Numbered from the stretch's first letter, positions 39,784-49,082 are shown. The stretch is DNA of 64,000 nucleotides from Oleisolibacter albus (GCF_003336875.1 NZ_QGNJ01000008.1:1-64000); one strand, 5' to 3'. Notes: generated from the letters alone by a model not told the origin. A program made the numbers and translations.

Positions 39784-39937
39784 ATCCGGTCCTTTTCGCG
39801 CATCATCGGTCCTGCCATGCCCCATCGCCGCCGACGGCATATGGGCAAGCGGACGGCCCGTTGCCAGCTGTTGGGCCTGATCCGGCGTCGCCCCGGGCGG
39901 ATGGTGCGCTCTTCGCGGGCAGGGGGGACCGGTCCGG

Positions 39938-41971
39938 TCAGGACCGGCCGACGATCCAGCGGTAGATGCGCAGGCAGGCCAGCAGGAACAGGGCGGCCCC
40001 CAACGCCTCGGCCACTGGCCCGAAACTGGCGGGCAGCAGGCCCAGCGGCTCCTGTTCACCGGTGGCGACGATGAGTGCGGCCAGCACGATGCCGAACAGC
40101 CCCTCGCCCACGATCAGACCGGATGCCAGCAGCGTCCCGCGCCGGCGCGGACCCTCCGCGACCTCGAGCAGCGGCCTGCCGGCCTGCCGTGCCCGCCGGG
40201 CCAGGGTCCGCTCGGTGAACCAGCCGACCACCGTGCCGACGACCACCGGCATGGTGGCGGAGGCCATGGGCAGATAGATGCCCAGCGCCACGGCCAGGGG
40301 CGGCAGGCGCAGGGTCCGGGTGGTCCGGCGCAGCCCTTCATCGGCCACGACCAGACCGATGCCGACCAGGGCGCCGATGCCCAGCATGGTCCAGTTCATG
40401 TCGCCAGACAGGATGCCCTGAGCCAGCGTGGCCATCAGCGTGGCCTGCGGCGCCGCCAGCGCCTTGGCCGGGTCCATGCCGGGCGGCAGCGCCATGCCGG
40501 CGAAGCCCCAGGCCTTCAGCATCAGGTCCAGGATGGGCGGGATGACCGCCGCCCCCACCAGCACGCCGATGATCAGCGCCACCTGCTGGCGCCACGGGGT
40601 CGCCCCCACCAGTTGGCCGGTCTTGAGGTCCTGGAGATTGTCGTTGGCGATGGTGGCGATGGCCAGCACGACCGAGGTGGCGAACAGGGCGAAGGCCACG
40701 GCGGCCCCGCGGACGGCGGGATCGGTCAGATGGGCCCCCAGCAGCAACAGCAGCAGGACCGATCCGCTGATGACGGCGACGATGCCGATGCCGGAGATCG
40801 GGCTATTGGAACTGCCGATCAGCCCGGCCATGTAGCCGCAGGCCGACGCGACGATGAAGCCGACCAGGGCGGCGAACACCACGCCGCCGATGACCAGCAC
40901 CGGCAGATGGTCCTGGATGGCCGGGCCGGCTCCCAGCATGAACACCAGGAACAGGCCGGCCAATGGCAGCAGGCAGAGCCCGGCCCCCAGCGTCACCCAG
41001 TTGAAGGGAATGTCGCGCTCGGTCCGCGGCAGGCCGGCGCTGCCGCTGGTCTTGATGGTGGCCATGGCGGCAAGACTGGCGCGGATGCCGTCCACCATGG
41101 GGCGGGCCAGCAGGATCAGGGTCCAGACCGCCGCCACGGCGATGGCGCCAGCCCCGATCAGCCTGACCTGCGAGCGCCAGAGAGCCGAGGCATGGTCGGC
41201 GATGCTGATCCCGTCCGGGATCGGTGTCAGGCTGGTCAGCACCGGCACGGCGATGCCCCAGGCGATGAAGATGCCGATCAGCATGGCGATGCCGACACCG
41301 ATGCCGACAAGATAACCAACCCCGACCATGGCCAGCGACATGGCCGTTCCCAGGCTGGTGATGGCACCGCCGCCGAGCTTGAACCAGAGGGTGCTTTCCC
41401 CGGCGATGGCCCGCAGCGCCGTCAGCAGCGCCATGCCGGCGCTGGCAAGACCACCGGCGACGACGTCCCGCATTCCGGCTGCGGCCAGACCGCCGTCGGC
41501 CGCCCCCCCCTGCTGCAGCGGATCGGGACTGCCGACCTTCAGGATCTCGGCCGCCGCCACCCCTTCGGGATAGGGCAGGTCGCCCTGCACCACCATGGCC
41601 CGGCGCAGCGGCACGGTATAGAGCACGCCCAGGATGCCGCCGACGGCGCAGAGCACCGCCGACTGCCAGAAGGGAAAGCCGGTCCAGTATCCGACCATGA
41701 CCAGACCCGGCAGCACGAAGATGATGGAGGACAGCGTCCCCGCCGACGACGCGATGGTCTGGACGATGTTGTTTTCGCGGATGTTGCTGCCCTTGGCCAG
41801 CCGCAGCACGGCCATGGAAATCACGGCGGCCGGAATGGACGACGCGAAGGTCAGCCCGACCTTTAACCCGAGAAAGACGTTGGCCGCCGTGAAAACCACG
41901 GTGATCAGCGCGCCCAGGACGATGCCCCGCAGAGTCAACTCCGGCAGGGCGGCCTCTTGTTCCTGTTGCAT
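39938..41971 (-). CDS. OPT family oligopeptide/metal-chelate transporter
   Basis: A 677-aa inner-membrane protein of about 14-16 helices. LTLRGIVLGALITVVFTAANVFLGLKVGLTFASSIPAAVISMAVLR is the N-terminal OPT signature, and YTVPLRRAMVVQGDLPYPEGVAAAEIL the second conserved block. OPT proteins move oligopeptides or metal chelates with protons; the substrate is not evident. The ATG is taken over a TTG four codons earlier. It stands alone, with no peptidase or siderophore gene adjacent. Confidence 0.92.
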   Translation of the reverse strand: MQQEQEAALPELTLRGIVLGALITVVFTAANVFLGLKVGLTFASSIPAAVISMAVLRLAKGSNIRENNIVQTIASSAGTLSSIIFVLPGLVMVGYWTGFPFWQSAVLCAVGGILGVLYTVPLRRAMVVQGDLPYPEGVAAAEILKVGSPDPLQQGGAADGGLAAAGMRDVVAGGLASAGMALLTALRAIAGESTLWFKLGGGAITSLGTAMSLAMVGVGYLVGIGVGIAMLIGIFIAWGIAVPVLTSLTPIPDGISIADHASALWRSQVRLIGAGAIAVAAVWTLILLARPMVDGIRASLAAMATIKTSGSAGLPRTERDIPFNWVTLGAGLCLLPLAGLFLVFMLGAGPAIQDHLPVLVIGGVVFAALVGFIVASACGYMAGLIGSSNSPISGIGIVAVISGSVLLLLLLGAHLTDPAVRGAAVAFALFATSVVLAIATIANDNLQDLKTGQLVGATPWRQQVALIIGVLVGAAVIPPILDLMLKAWGFAGMALPPGMDPAKALAAPQATLMATLAQGILSGDMNWTMLGIGALVGIGLVVADEGLRRTTRTLRLPPLAVALGIYLPMASATMPVVVGTVVGWFTERTLARRARQAGRPLLEVAEGPRRRGTLLASGLIVGEGLFGIVLAALIVATGEQEPLGLLPASFGPVAEALGAALFLLACLRIYRWIVGRS

Positions 41972-42048
41972 GATCCGGTCCAAGACAGAAAGGAAGCGGG
42001 ACTATAGGCTCCCGCCCCTTTCGCGTCGAGGCGACGCTGCCCCCTGCG

Positions 42049-42744
42049 TCATTTGCCCAGGAGCGCCAGGAAACAGGCCGTCGCCTCCAGATCCTCGCGC
42101 TGGGCGGTGCGGCGCCGGGTTGCCTCGGCATCCTCCCCCCATTGCTCGATCTGGAAGGTCTCGTCCAGCTGTGCGATGGCGAAGGCTTCCGCCGCGCTGA
42201 TCCGCCCGTCAAGCAGGGCCAGGGCCACGATCAGCGAGCCGCAGATGCCGACGGCATTCTGCAGGGCCGTCAGGCGCCAGGGATCATAGGCATCCAGCGC
42301 CTGCCGCAGCCGCGCCAGGGCGTCGGGGTCCTGCGGACGGTGCAGAATGCCCGCCGTCGGCACCAGGACGGCATCGAAACGCACGGCGGCCCAGTCCAGC
42401 AGCGGCTGCCACAGCGCCGCCTGCCGCTCGGCCAGTTCCTGAGGATGCTCGGCCCGGTAACACAGCAGGTCCGTACCGGCATAGGCAGCCGCGGCATCCG
42501 CCACTGCCTCGCGCCGCAGATGCACCCCGTCCAGCGCCGTGCTGGCCAGTTGCGTCATCGGCATGGTCTGCGGCACCAGTTCCTCGCCCTGGGCCTCCCA
42601 CTCCGCGGCAATCGCGTCCGCCAGGGCACGGGTCGGCAGGTCCAGGGGAGCCTTGGCCGGGGTCCGTACCGGCCTGCCATCGAGATGCACGGCGAAGGCG
42701 GCACCCGCCGGCACAACGGATACGGTCTTGTAGAAGCGCTTCAT
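42049..42744 (-). CDS. ATP12 family F1-ATPase assembly chaperone
   Basis: A 231-aa protein beginning MKRFYKTVSVVPAGAAFAVHLDGRPVRTPAKAPL, the conserved ATP12 opening. TQLASTALDGV and GTDLLCYRAEHPQELAERQAALWQPLLDW also match, as does LDETFQIEQWGED. In mitochondria ATP12 assists F1 alpha-subunit assembly; alphaproteobacteria keep the gene. It starts 25 nt after the HAD phosphatase stop and forms the end of a crcB-rluC-HAD-ATP12 series. Confidence 0.95.
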   Translation of the reverse strand: MKRFYKTVSVVPAGAAFAVHLDGRPVRTPAKAPLDLPTRALADAIAAEWEAQGEELVPQTMPMTQLASTALDGVHLRREAVADAAAAYAGTDLLCYRAEHPQELAERQAALWQPLLDWAAVRFDAVLVPTAGILHRPQDPDALARLRQALDAYDPWRLTALQNAVGICGSLIVALALLDGRISAAEAFAIAQLDETFQIEQWGEDAEATRRRTAQREDLEATACFLALLGK

Positions 42745-42769
42745 CTCCGATTCCCTTGTCCCGCCGGCG

Positions 42770-43450
42770 TCAGACGGCGGCCGGCAGCAGGTCCAGGATG
42801 GCCGTGGCCAGCGTGTCGCCACTCCGCACCAGCCCCTGCGCCCCGGCGCCGATCAACTCGGCCGGCTCGTGATAGCCCCAGGTGACGCCCAGCGCCGGCA
42901 CACTGGCATTGCGCGCCATCTCCACATCGAACGTCGTGTCGCCGATCACCACCGTGGTTTCCGCCGTGGCACCGGCTTCGGCCATGGCATGGTAGACCAT
43001 GTCCGGATGCGGCTTGCCCGGCCGGATGTCGCTGGTCTGCAACGTGACAAAGCGGTCGAGCAACCCATGAAGCTCCAGCGTCGCCAGCAGCCCGCGCCGG
43101 CTCTTGCCCGTGGCCACGCCCAGCAGCACCCCCTGCGCGTCGAGCCGGTCCAGCGTCTCGCGGATGCCGGGAAAGAGCGGCTCGGGCTGGTGGTCACGCA
43201 CCCGGTTGTCGTGGAAGGCGACCTTGTAGGCTTCGGCCACCTGTCCATGCAGCGCCGAGTCCGCCTCGGGCAGCAGCACGGCCACCGCCTGCACCAGTGG
43301 CAGCCCGACGACGCGCCGCACCGCCCGCGCCTCCGGGGCGGCGAGACCGACCGCCGCGAAACCCGCACGCATGGCGGCCAGGATGGCGTTCTGACTGTCG
43401 ACCAGGGTGCCGTCGCAGTCGAACAGGGCCAGAGACAAGGAACGGGTCAT
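42770..43450 (-). CDS. HAD-family phosphatase (phosphoglycolate phosphatase-like)
   Basis: A 226-aa haloacid-dehalogenase-fold phosphatase. Motif I LFDCDGTLVDS holds nucleophile Asp11 and Asp13; motif II is GVATGKSRRGL; KPHPDMVYHAM carries the motif III Lys; GDTTFDVEMARNA is motif IV. A helical cap lies between motifs I and II, as in Gph/PGMB-like enzymes. Substrate is not provable from sequence. It lies between rluC and ATP12 on the same strand. Confidence 0.92.
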   Translation of the reverse strand: MTRSLSLALFDCDGTLVDSQNAILAAMRAGFAAVGLAAPEARAVRRVVGLPLVQAVAVLLPEADSALHGQVAEAYKVAFHDNRVRDHQPEPLFPGIRETLDRLDAQGVLLGVATGKSRRGLLATLELHGLLDRFVTLQTSDIRPGKPHPDMVYHAMAEAGATAETTVVIGDTTFDVEMARNASVPALGVTWGYHEPAELIGAGAQGLVRSGDTLATAILDLLPAAV

Positions 43451-43693
43451 CAGGTGGAGTCCCCAGGGAACTACCGGCGGGGCCGGCTATTGCTCATGGA
43501 GCAGATAACGGCCAGGACGCGACACGGCAAGTGTCGGCTCGACCGGGCGGCAATGCAGTTTCCCTGCCTCCGACCGGCCGGCCCCTGCGCCCGATCCGCG
43601 TGTTAACGCTGTAAAACAACAGCGCATGATTGCAAAACGACATCAAGGCCGGTAAAAGCCATTTGCGCTTTAATTTCGGGGGTTTCCGCTCAA

Positions 43694-44014
43694 ATGCGAT
43701 CCATGGTGCTGATCATTCGGGTCGTTGCATGCTCCGCCCTGCTGACAGGCTGCAGTTGGGGGGCCGTGGAAGGGCGCCCTGAGATCCGGGCGCGATTGGA
43801 TGAACAGATCCTTGGCCAGCCCGAGTCTGCCATCGTCAAGGCCGCAGGCCCGGCCATCATCCAGCGGAACACCGCCGACAATGGCAGCCAGCAGATCACG
43901 CTTGTTCAGGCTGAACGTGACCGGCACAGCGGTGCGACCCTCAGCTGCCGGGAAAGCATGACCGTCAGCAACAGCCAGGTGACGTCCTACCGGCGTGACG
44001 GCAACGGCTGCTGA
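43694..44014 (+). CDS. small lipoprotein
   Basis: A 106-aa exported protein: hydrophobic N-terminus MVLIIRVVACSALLTGCS with lipobox LLTGC, giving a lipid-anchored Cys at residue 20. The mature part resembles small outer-membrane-lipoprotein folds: LDEQILGQPESAIVKAAGPA, then a strand-rich C-terminus ending RRDGNGC. Unknown function. It is on the opposite strand between rluC and the HAD gene, so it breaks that series. ATG at 43694 or 43703; no strong SD for either. Confidence 0.75.
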   Translation: MRSMVLIIRVVACSALLTGCSWGAVEGRPEIRARLDEQILGQPESAIVKAAGPAIIQRNTADNGSQQITLVQAERDRHSGATLSCRESMTVSNSQVTSYRRDGNGC

Positions 44015-44042
44015 GGCTCTGCCCGCGGCCACCCGCGGGGGA

Positions 44043-45062
44043 TCAGAATTCCAGCGCCTGGAACGGGTCTTCCTTCAGGTTGGCGCTGAAGCCGAAATAA
44101 TCCCAGGCCGGGCGCATATGCTCCGGCAGCGGCGCCGTCACATCGATGGTGCCGTGACGCGGATGCGGCAGGATGATGCGGCGGGCATGCAGGTGCAACT
44201 GCCGCTTCACCTCGGCGCCCCCCTCCAGGAACGCGTTCTGGCCGGCATATTTGCCGTCGCCCAGGATCGGCGTGCCGATGGCGTTCATATGCACGCGCAG
44301 CTGATGCGTGCGGCCGGTGCGCGGCCACAGGGCCACGAAGGCCGCCCGGCGGTGGGCATGTTCCAGCACCGTGTAATAGGTGATGGCGTGCTGCCCCTCT
44401 TCCTCGTCGACGGCCATGCGTTCGCCGCCGCTGGCCGCCTCCTTGGCCAGGGCCAGATCGATACGGCCCTGGCGCGGGTCGGGCACCCCTACCGTCACCG
44501 CCCAGTAGATCTTGCGGGCGTCGCGGCTGCGGAAGGCACTGGTCAGGCGCGTGGCAGCGAAACTGGTGCGGGCCAGCACCAGACAGCCGCTGGTATCCTT
44601 GTCCAGGCGATGCACCAGCTTCGGCCGCTCGGTGGCATCGAACATCAGCGCATCCAGCATGGCGTCCAGATGCTTCGACTGGCCGGTTCCGCCCTGCACC
44701 GCCATGCCGGCGGGCTTGTCCAGCACGATGACGTCGCTGTCACGGTAGAGCACACGGCGGCGCAGCGCCTCGGCCTCCTTGTCGCTGATGGCCGGACGTT
44801 TGACCGGACGCGCGCCCTCGGCGGGAGGCGGCGGCGCGTCGGGCAGCGGCGGGATGCGCACGGACTGGCCGGCGGCCAGTCGGGAATTGGCCTCGGCCCG
44901 CTTGCCGTCGACCCGGACCTGCCCGGTGCGCAGCAGCTTCTGCAACTGGATATGCGACAGCTGCGGGAAATGGCGCTTGAACCAGCGGTCCAGGCGCATC
45001 TCCGCCTCGTCCGCGTCCACCAGACGGGTTTCCACCACCTTGACCGAACCGTCGTTCGCCAT
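44043..45062 (-). CDS. rluC: ribosomal large-subunit pseudouridine synthase RluC-like
   Basis: A 339-aa RNA-modifying enzyme. An N-terminal S4 RNA-binding domain (MRLDRWFKRHFPQLSHIQLQKLLRTGQVRVDGKR) precedes the pseudouridine synthase domain. Its catalytic Asp is in KLVHRLDKDTSGCLVLAR, and the LWPRTGRTHQLRVHMNAIGTPILGD block follows. Expected target is 23S rRNA at the RluC positions. Its ATG overlaps the crcB stop codon by 1 nt, so it is translated together with crcB. Confidence 0.93.
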   Translation of the reverse strand: MANDGSVKVVETRLVDADEAEMRLDRWFKRHFPQLSHIQLQKLLRTGQVRVDGKRAEANSRLAAGQSVRIPPLPDAPPPPAEGARPVKRPAISDKEAEALRRRVLYRDSDVIVLDKPAGMAVQGGTGQSKHLDAMLDALMFDATERPKLVHRLDKDTSGCLVLARTSFAATRLTSAFRSRDARKIYWAVTVGVPDPRQGRIDLALAKEAASGGERMAVDEEEGQHAITYYTVLEHAHRRAAFVALWPRTGRTHQLRVHMNAIGTPILGDGKYAGQNAFLEGGAEVKRQLHLHARRIILPHPRHGTIDVTAPLPEHMRPAWDYFGFSANLKEDPFQALEF

Positions 45063-45439
45063 CACGCCACCATCCGCACCGCTTGCAGCCCGGCGAACAG
45101 ACCGCCGACCGACAGAAGCACGGAAGCAACCACATAGGCCGCCGCTCCCGCAAGCTCTCCGCGCTGCATCATCAGCATGACGTCCAGCGAGAAGGTCGAG
45201 AAGGTGGTGAATCCGCCGAGGATGCCCACGGCGACGAAGGCCCGCAGTTCCGGCGAGGGCGACCAGATCGTACCGGCCGCACCGGCGACGATGCCCATGA
45301 TGAGACCGCCGACGATGTTCACCGTCAGCGTGCCCCAGGGGAACTCCCCGCCGATCCACCCGGCCACAACCTTCATGCAGAGGTAGCGGGCGACGGACCC
45401 GATGGCACCACCGGCGGCCACGGCCAGAATGACCTTCAT
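45062..45439 (-). CDS. crcB: fluoride efflux channel CrcB/Fluc
   Basis: A 125-aa four-helix membrane protein. GGAIGSVARYLCM, PWGTLTVNIVGGLIMGI and VGILGGFTTFSTFSLDVMLM are CrcB hallmarks, including the Asn of TLxVN and the Phe-Thr-Thr-Phe-Ser stretch lining the pore. It exports fluoride as a dual-topology dimer. Upstream it overlaps the RNase-H-like gene by 4 nt (ATGA), downstream rluC by 1 nt. There is no room for a fluoride riboswitch directly before it. Confidence 0.96.
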   Translation of the reverse strand: MKVILAVAAGGAIGSVARYLCMKVVAGWIGGEFPWGTLTVNIVGGLIMGIVAGAAGTIWSPSPELRAFVAVGILGGFTTFSTFSLDVMLMMQRGELAGAAAYVVASVLLSVGGLFAGLQAVRMVA

Positions 45440-46356
45440 GCTCCAACTCCAAAAATCCAGCCTTCGCGGCATGCCGTCTCCCCGTCCAGGGCTGGCGGGT
45501 TCCAGGCGGAGGTGTGCCGCGCCAGGACCCGGAGCCCTGCCGCGGAGATCAGGGCATCGCCCAGATGGTCGTCGAACAGCTCCGGCACATCGGCGGCGAG
45601 TCTGGCGCCATATCGCACCAGCGCCGGTGCCAGCACTGTGCCGGCCGTCACCTTGCGCACCGAGGCCAGGGCCTGTTTGCGGAACAGCGTCGGGTAGATC
45701 TCGCAGACGACCGACCGCGGCCGCCCGTCGGTCCCGACGGGGGCTTCGGCCGGCCAGATGGCGATCCTGTCTCCCAGGCGCCGCTTCAGCCGCAGCAGGC
45801 TGCGCATCCCCGCCAGGGACGCCTTGCCCACCTGCTTGGCGGCCGCAGCCAGCTTGAACACGGAAACCGGCGTTCCCGCCCCGGTCTCGGCCGCCACCAC
45901 CTCCGTGCGCCGGCGCTTGGTCCGCCCGTCGCCCCAGTGGGCCGGGGTCGGGCCATTGATCCAGAAGGACGGCGCCAACAGCGGATGCCACACCGCCGGC
46001 CCGGCGAAATCATCGGGGGCGCCGGCACTGGCGTCCTCCACCAGTTGCCAGAGATCGAACAGAGTCGCTGCCGCCGGCACGCGGCCGTCGAGATAACCGA
46101 CACCGGGCACCCAGGGCAGGCTGAAGCCGCAATCGATGCCGGCCAGGACCCGGCGCCCGGACTCCACCTGACCGGCCAGCCAGCCCATCGCCTCCGCCCG
46201 TTGCCAGTGGCGCCCGGCGGACCGGACCATCGAGACCAGCCCGCCGGCATCACAGGCCGCAACCGCAACACCCCGGGCCGGCTGTGCCCCGGTCCAGTCG
46301 ATACCGACGAACAGGTCGAAATCCTGGGATAAATTTCCGCTGGAAGCGATGGACAT
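45436..46356 (-). CDS. predicted RNase H-fold protein (DUF429-like)
   Basis: A 306-aa soluble protein. FVGIDWTGAQPARGVAVA at residues about 14-31 and a second acidic strand VLAGIDCGFSLPW recall the RNase H-like fold of DUF429 proteins. PRSVVCEIYPTLFRK and DDHLGDALISAAGLRVLA near the C-terminus match the E-x-Y-P and D-x-x-D-A motifs of that group. Function is unknown. It overlaps crcB by 4 nt and is the first gene of a three-gene coupled unit. Start inferred from a promoter 28 bp upstream; no clear SD. Confidence 0.7.
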   Translation of the reverse strand: MSIASSGNLSQDFDLFVGIDWTGAQPARGVAVAACDAGGLVSMVRSAGRHWQRAEAMGWLAGQVESGRRVLAGIDCGFSLPWVPGVGYLDGRVPAAATLFDLWQLVEDASAGAPDDFAGPAVWHPLLAPSFWINGPTPAHWGDGRTKRRRTEVVAAETGAGTPVSVFKLAAAAKQVGKASLAGMRSLLRLKRRLGDRIAIWPAEAPVGTDGRPRSVVCEIYPTLFRKQALASVRKVTAGTVLAPALVRYGARLAADVPELFDDHLGDALISAAGLRVLARHTSAWNPPALDGETACREGWIFGVGA

Positions 46357-46383
46357 CACTGTGCAACTCGTCGATGCCATGCG

Positions 46384-46412
46384 ACCGTATCGGGTGAAGC
46401 AGGCCGAATCAA
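46384..46412 (-). promoter_or_regulatory. candidate promoter of the DUF429-like/crcB/rluC unit
   Basis: On the minus strand TTGATT (46412-46407) and TACGGT (46389-46384) are separated by 17 bp. Transcription would start about 20 nt before the proposed ATG. Confidence 0.4.
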
Positions 46413-46438
46413 CGGCCCCGCCACGGAGGTGGCAGTCC

Positions 46439-46768
46439 ATGACCAAACAACGCACCCGTCCGGCGCTGGCTGTGCTGCTTCTGCTGACGCTTCCGGCCCA
46501 GGCCCTGGCGCAGCAGCCCGCACCGGCGACCCCGCAGGCGGAAACGCCACAGACCCTGGACGAGGTGGTCGTCACCGGACGCCGCCCTGTGGTGCCCGAC
46601 ATGACCGAGGATTACCTCTATCACAAGCAGGAATATGAGCGGCTGCGCTCCATCTATGTGCAGGAGCCGGAACAGCGTTTCAGCGCCGGCGAGCGCAAGC
46701 TGCGCATGCCCGAAGCCGTCAGCGCCACCCAGATCGGCCGGCCGACGCTGATGGAGCGCACGGACTGA
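46439..46768 (+). CDS. small exported protein with TonB-box-like motif
   Basis: A 109-aa protein. The signal peptide (ALAVLLLLTLPAQALAQ, cleavage near residue 24) is followed by a Pro/Ala linker and QTLDEVVVTGRRP at about residues 38-50. That motif looks like the N-terminal TonB box plus following segment of TonB-dependent receptors. What follows is not a plug domain but a short charged helix-rich tail (DYLYHKQEYERLRSIYVQEPEQRFSAGERKLR). GGAGG precedes the ATG. It converges with a TonB-dependent receptor gene across a terminator. Function is unknown. Confidence 0.75.
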   Translation: MTKQRTRPALAVLLLLTLPAQALAQQPAPATPQAETPQTLDEVVVTGRRPVVPDMTEDYLYHKQEYERLRSIYVQEPEQRFSAGERKLRMPEAVSATQIGRPTLMERTD

Positions 46769-46796
46769 TGTGTCCCAGGCGGCGCACAACCTGAAT

Positions 46797-46829
46797 GAAA
46801 ACACCCCCGGCGCCGGGCACCGGGGGTGC
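46797..46829 (-). terminator. terminator of the second TonB-dependent receptor gene
   Basis: CACCCCCGG (46802-46810) pairs with CCGGGGGTG (46820-46828). On the minus strand it is followed by UUUUC, ending the receptor transcript. It can also block the convergent small-protein transcript. Confidence 0.75.
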
Positions 46830-46856
46830 TGAGAACCGTCGACTTCCGCCGCGATC

Positions 46857-49082
46857 TTACAGCTTGGCCGACAGCGAGATGCCGAAGGTACGCGGATCGT
46901 TGACCACCGGGGCCAGATAGTTCTCGATCACGCCCTTGATGTTCTTCTCGTTGGTGATGTTCTTGACGAACAGCGCCACGTCATAGCCCTTGTTCGGGCT
47001 CTCATAACCGATGCGCAGGTTCCCCTCGAAATCGCCCTTGCTGTAGAACTCCTTCGAGTCATACAGCACGAAGTTGGTCTTGCCCGTCACGTTCCAGTCG
47101 GTGAAGGCATAGACGGTCGCGCCCGTGGCCAGCGGAACATTATAGCGCGCCGTGAAGTTCAGCATGTATTCCGGCGCGTTCGGGAACGGGTTGCCATCGA
47201 TCTTGGCGCGGCCGCCGACCATCGGGTCGGTCACGGTGCAAACCGGGTTGCTGACGCCCGGAGCGGTTCCAGGGAAGTTGCCGCAGACCGAGGACGTCAC
47301 GTTCTTGTCCTTGATCTCCGTGTCGGTGTAGCTGAAGCCGGCCGTCACCAGGAAATCCCGGGTCACGGACAGTTCGGCATCCACTTCCAGGCCATAGGCT
47401 ACGCCCTTGTTGGCATTCAGCAGGCGGGCGGTGCCGTTGGAGTCGAAGGCGGTCAGCTGGATGTCGTCCAGATCGTAGGTATAGGCAGCACCGTTCAGAC
47501 GCAGCCGGTCATTCAGCAGACGGGTCTTCATGCCGACTTCGTAGGAGAGGATGGTCTCCGACGTGGCCGAGGTGGGCGCGCCGTTGAACGACACGGTACG
47601 GCCCTGGATGGTCGGGCCGCGGAAGCCGCGGGCGACCCGGGCATAGACCGAGGCGTCGTCGGTCAGGTCGTAGAACAGGCTGGCATCCCAGCTGACCTGA
47701 TCGTCCGACAGCTTGAAGTGACGGCCGCCGGTGTAGGAGGCCTGGTTGATCGTGCGGCCATCCTCGACACTGGTGAAGCTGCCGGCCTGCAGGGCCTTCA
47801 GCACATCCATCTTCTTGGTGTCGTCGGTGTAGCGCACGCCGCCGGTGATTTTCAGATCGCTGGTGATCTGATAGCCGGTCTGACCGAACACTGCCCAGGA
47901 GGTGTTCTTGTTACCCAGAGTGACGAAACCGCTCTTCCCGCCCGTCTCGAAGAAATTGTACGGACGGAAGGAGGTCTCATCCTTGGAATTGAAGTAGAAG
48001 CCGCCAACCTGCCAGTTCCAGGGGCCGGTGCTATTGCTGGCCAGACGCACTTCCTGGGTCCACTGGTCCAGATCGTCCACATTGCCCTGGGATTCGGCGG
48101 CGTTCAGCGCCAGACCGTCCGTATCGCCGCGGCTGTGACCGTCGGTGGTCTCGTAGCCGGTGATGGAGGTCAGCACGACCGGGCCGAAATCGTGGTTGAT
48201 CTTCAGCGAGCTGCCCCAGCCCGAATATTCCTGGTCGTTATGGTCGCCGTCGTTATAGGCGACCTTGTCCTTGATGTAGTTGTCGTTCAGCTTGTGGCTG
48301 CCCTTGGTCATCGCGAAGCCGCGGAACAGCGACGAGGTCCCGTCCAGATCGCGGCCGTGCAGGTTCAGCAGCACGTCCGTCTTCTCGCTGGGGGTCAGCA
48401 GGAACTGCAGGCGGGCCGCCCGGTCCTGATAGCCGCCGAGCTTGTCACCGTTGACGGTGTTGGTGACCCAATCCTCACGGCGCTGCACCATGGCAGAAGC
48501 GCGCACCGACAGCACGCCGTCGATCAGCGACCCGCCCACGCCGGCATCGGCGGTGATGGTGTTGTAGGTGCCGTAGGTCAGCGTGGCGCGACCCTCGGTG
48601 TCCTGGCTCGGCGCGATGCTGTCGAACTTGATGATGCCGGCCGTGGTGTTGCGGCCGAACAGGGTGCCCTGCGGCCCGCGCAGCACTTCGACCTGCTGGG
48701 TGTCGAAGATGGGCGAGCTCTTCAGCACCACATGCTCCATCACCACGTCATCGATGATGACGGAGACGGGCTGCGAGGCGCCGAGATAGAAATCGCTGTT
48801 GCCCAGGCCGCGGATGTAGAAGCGCGGGAAAATGCGGCCCGTGGAGGTCTCGGCATAGAGGCCGGGAACGCGGGCCGACAGGGCCAGCACGTCGGCGCCA
48901 CCGGACAGGAAATCGCGCAGCTGGTCGCCGTCGATGGCGGCCACGGAAACCGGAACCTCCTGGATATTCTCGCTGCGGCGCTGGGCCGTGACGATGATCT
49001 CCTCCAGCGTGCCATCCGCCGTGGTCTGGGCCATGGCGGCAGCCGGCGCCAGAAGTGCGGCGACCGACAGGCCCGCCTTCAT
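46857..49082 (-). CDS. TonB-dependent outer-membrane receptor
   Basis: A 741-aa receptor from the ATG used here. Signal peptide MKAGLSVAALLAPAAAMAQ is followed by the TonB-box region GTLEEIIVTAQRRSENIQ, a plug (DTQQVEVLRGPQGTLFGRNTTAGIIKF) and a barrel ending in SLSAKL. This layout is the common FecA/CirA-like type found in Sphingomonadales and Caulobacterales; substrate unknown. A TTG at 49100, 5 nt after GGGGAAG, would add RFKQI and give a more typical signal peptide, so it may be the true start. No Fur-like site is visible upstream. Confidence 0.92.
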   Translation of the reverse strand: MKAGLSVAALLAPAAAMAQTTADGTLEEIIVTAQRRSENIQEVPVSVAAIDGDQLRDFLSGGADVLALSARVPGLYAETSTGRIFPRFYIRGLGNSDFYLGASQPVSVIIDDVVMEHVVLKSSPIFDTQQVEVLRGPQGTLFGRNTTAGIIKFDSIAPSQDTEGRATLTYGTYNTITADAGVGGSLIDGVLSVRASAMVQRREDWVTNTVNGDKLGGYQDRAARLQFLLTPSEKTDVLLNLHGRDLDGTSSLFRGFAMTKGSHKLNDNYIKDKVAYNDGDHNDQEYSGWGSSLKINHDFGPVVLTSITGYETTDGHSRGDTDGLALNAAESQGNVDDLDQWTQEVRLASNSTGPWNWQVGGFYFNSKDETSFRPYNFFETGGKSGFVTLGNKNTSWAVFGQTGYQITSDLKITGGVRYTDDTKKMDVLKALQAGSFTSVEDGRTINQASYTGGRHFKLSDDQVSWDASLFYDLTDDASVYARVARGFRGPTIQGRTVSFNGAPTSATSETILSYEVGMKTRLLNDRLRLNGAAYTYDLDDIQLTAFDSNGTARLLNANKGVAYGLEVDAELSVTRDFLVTAGFSYTDTEIKDKNVTSSVCGNFPGTAPGVSNPVCTVTDPMVGGRAKIDGNPFPNAPEYMLNFTARYNVPLATGATVYAFTDWNVTGKTNFVLYDSKEFYSKGDFEGNLRIGYESPNKGYDVALFVKNITNEKNIKGVIENYLAPVVNDPRTFGISLSAKL

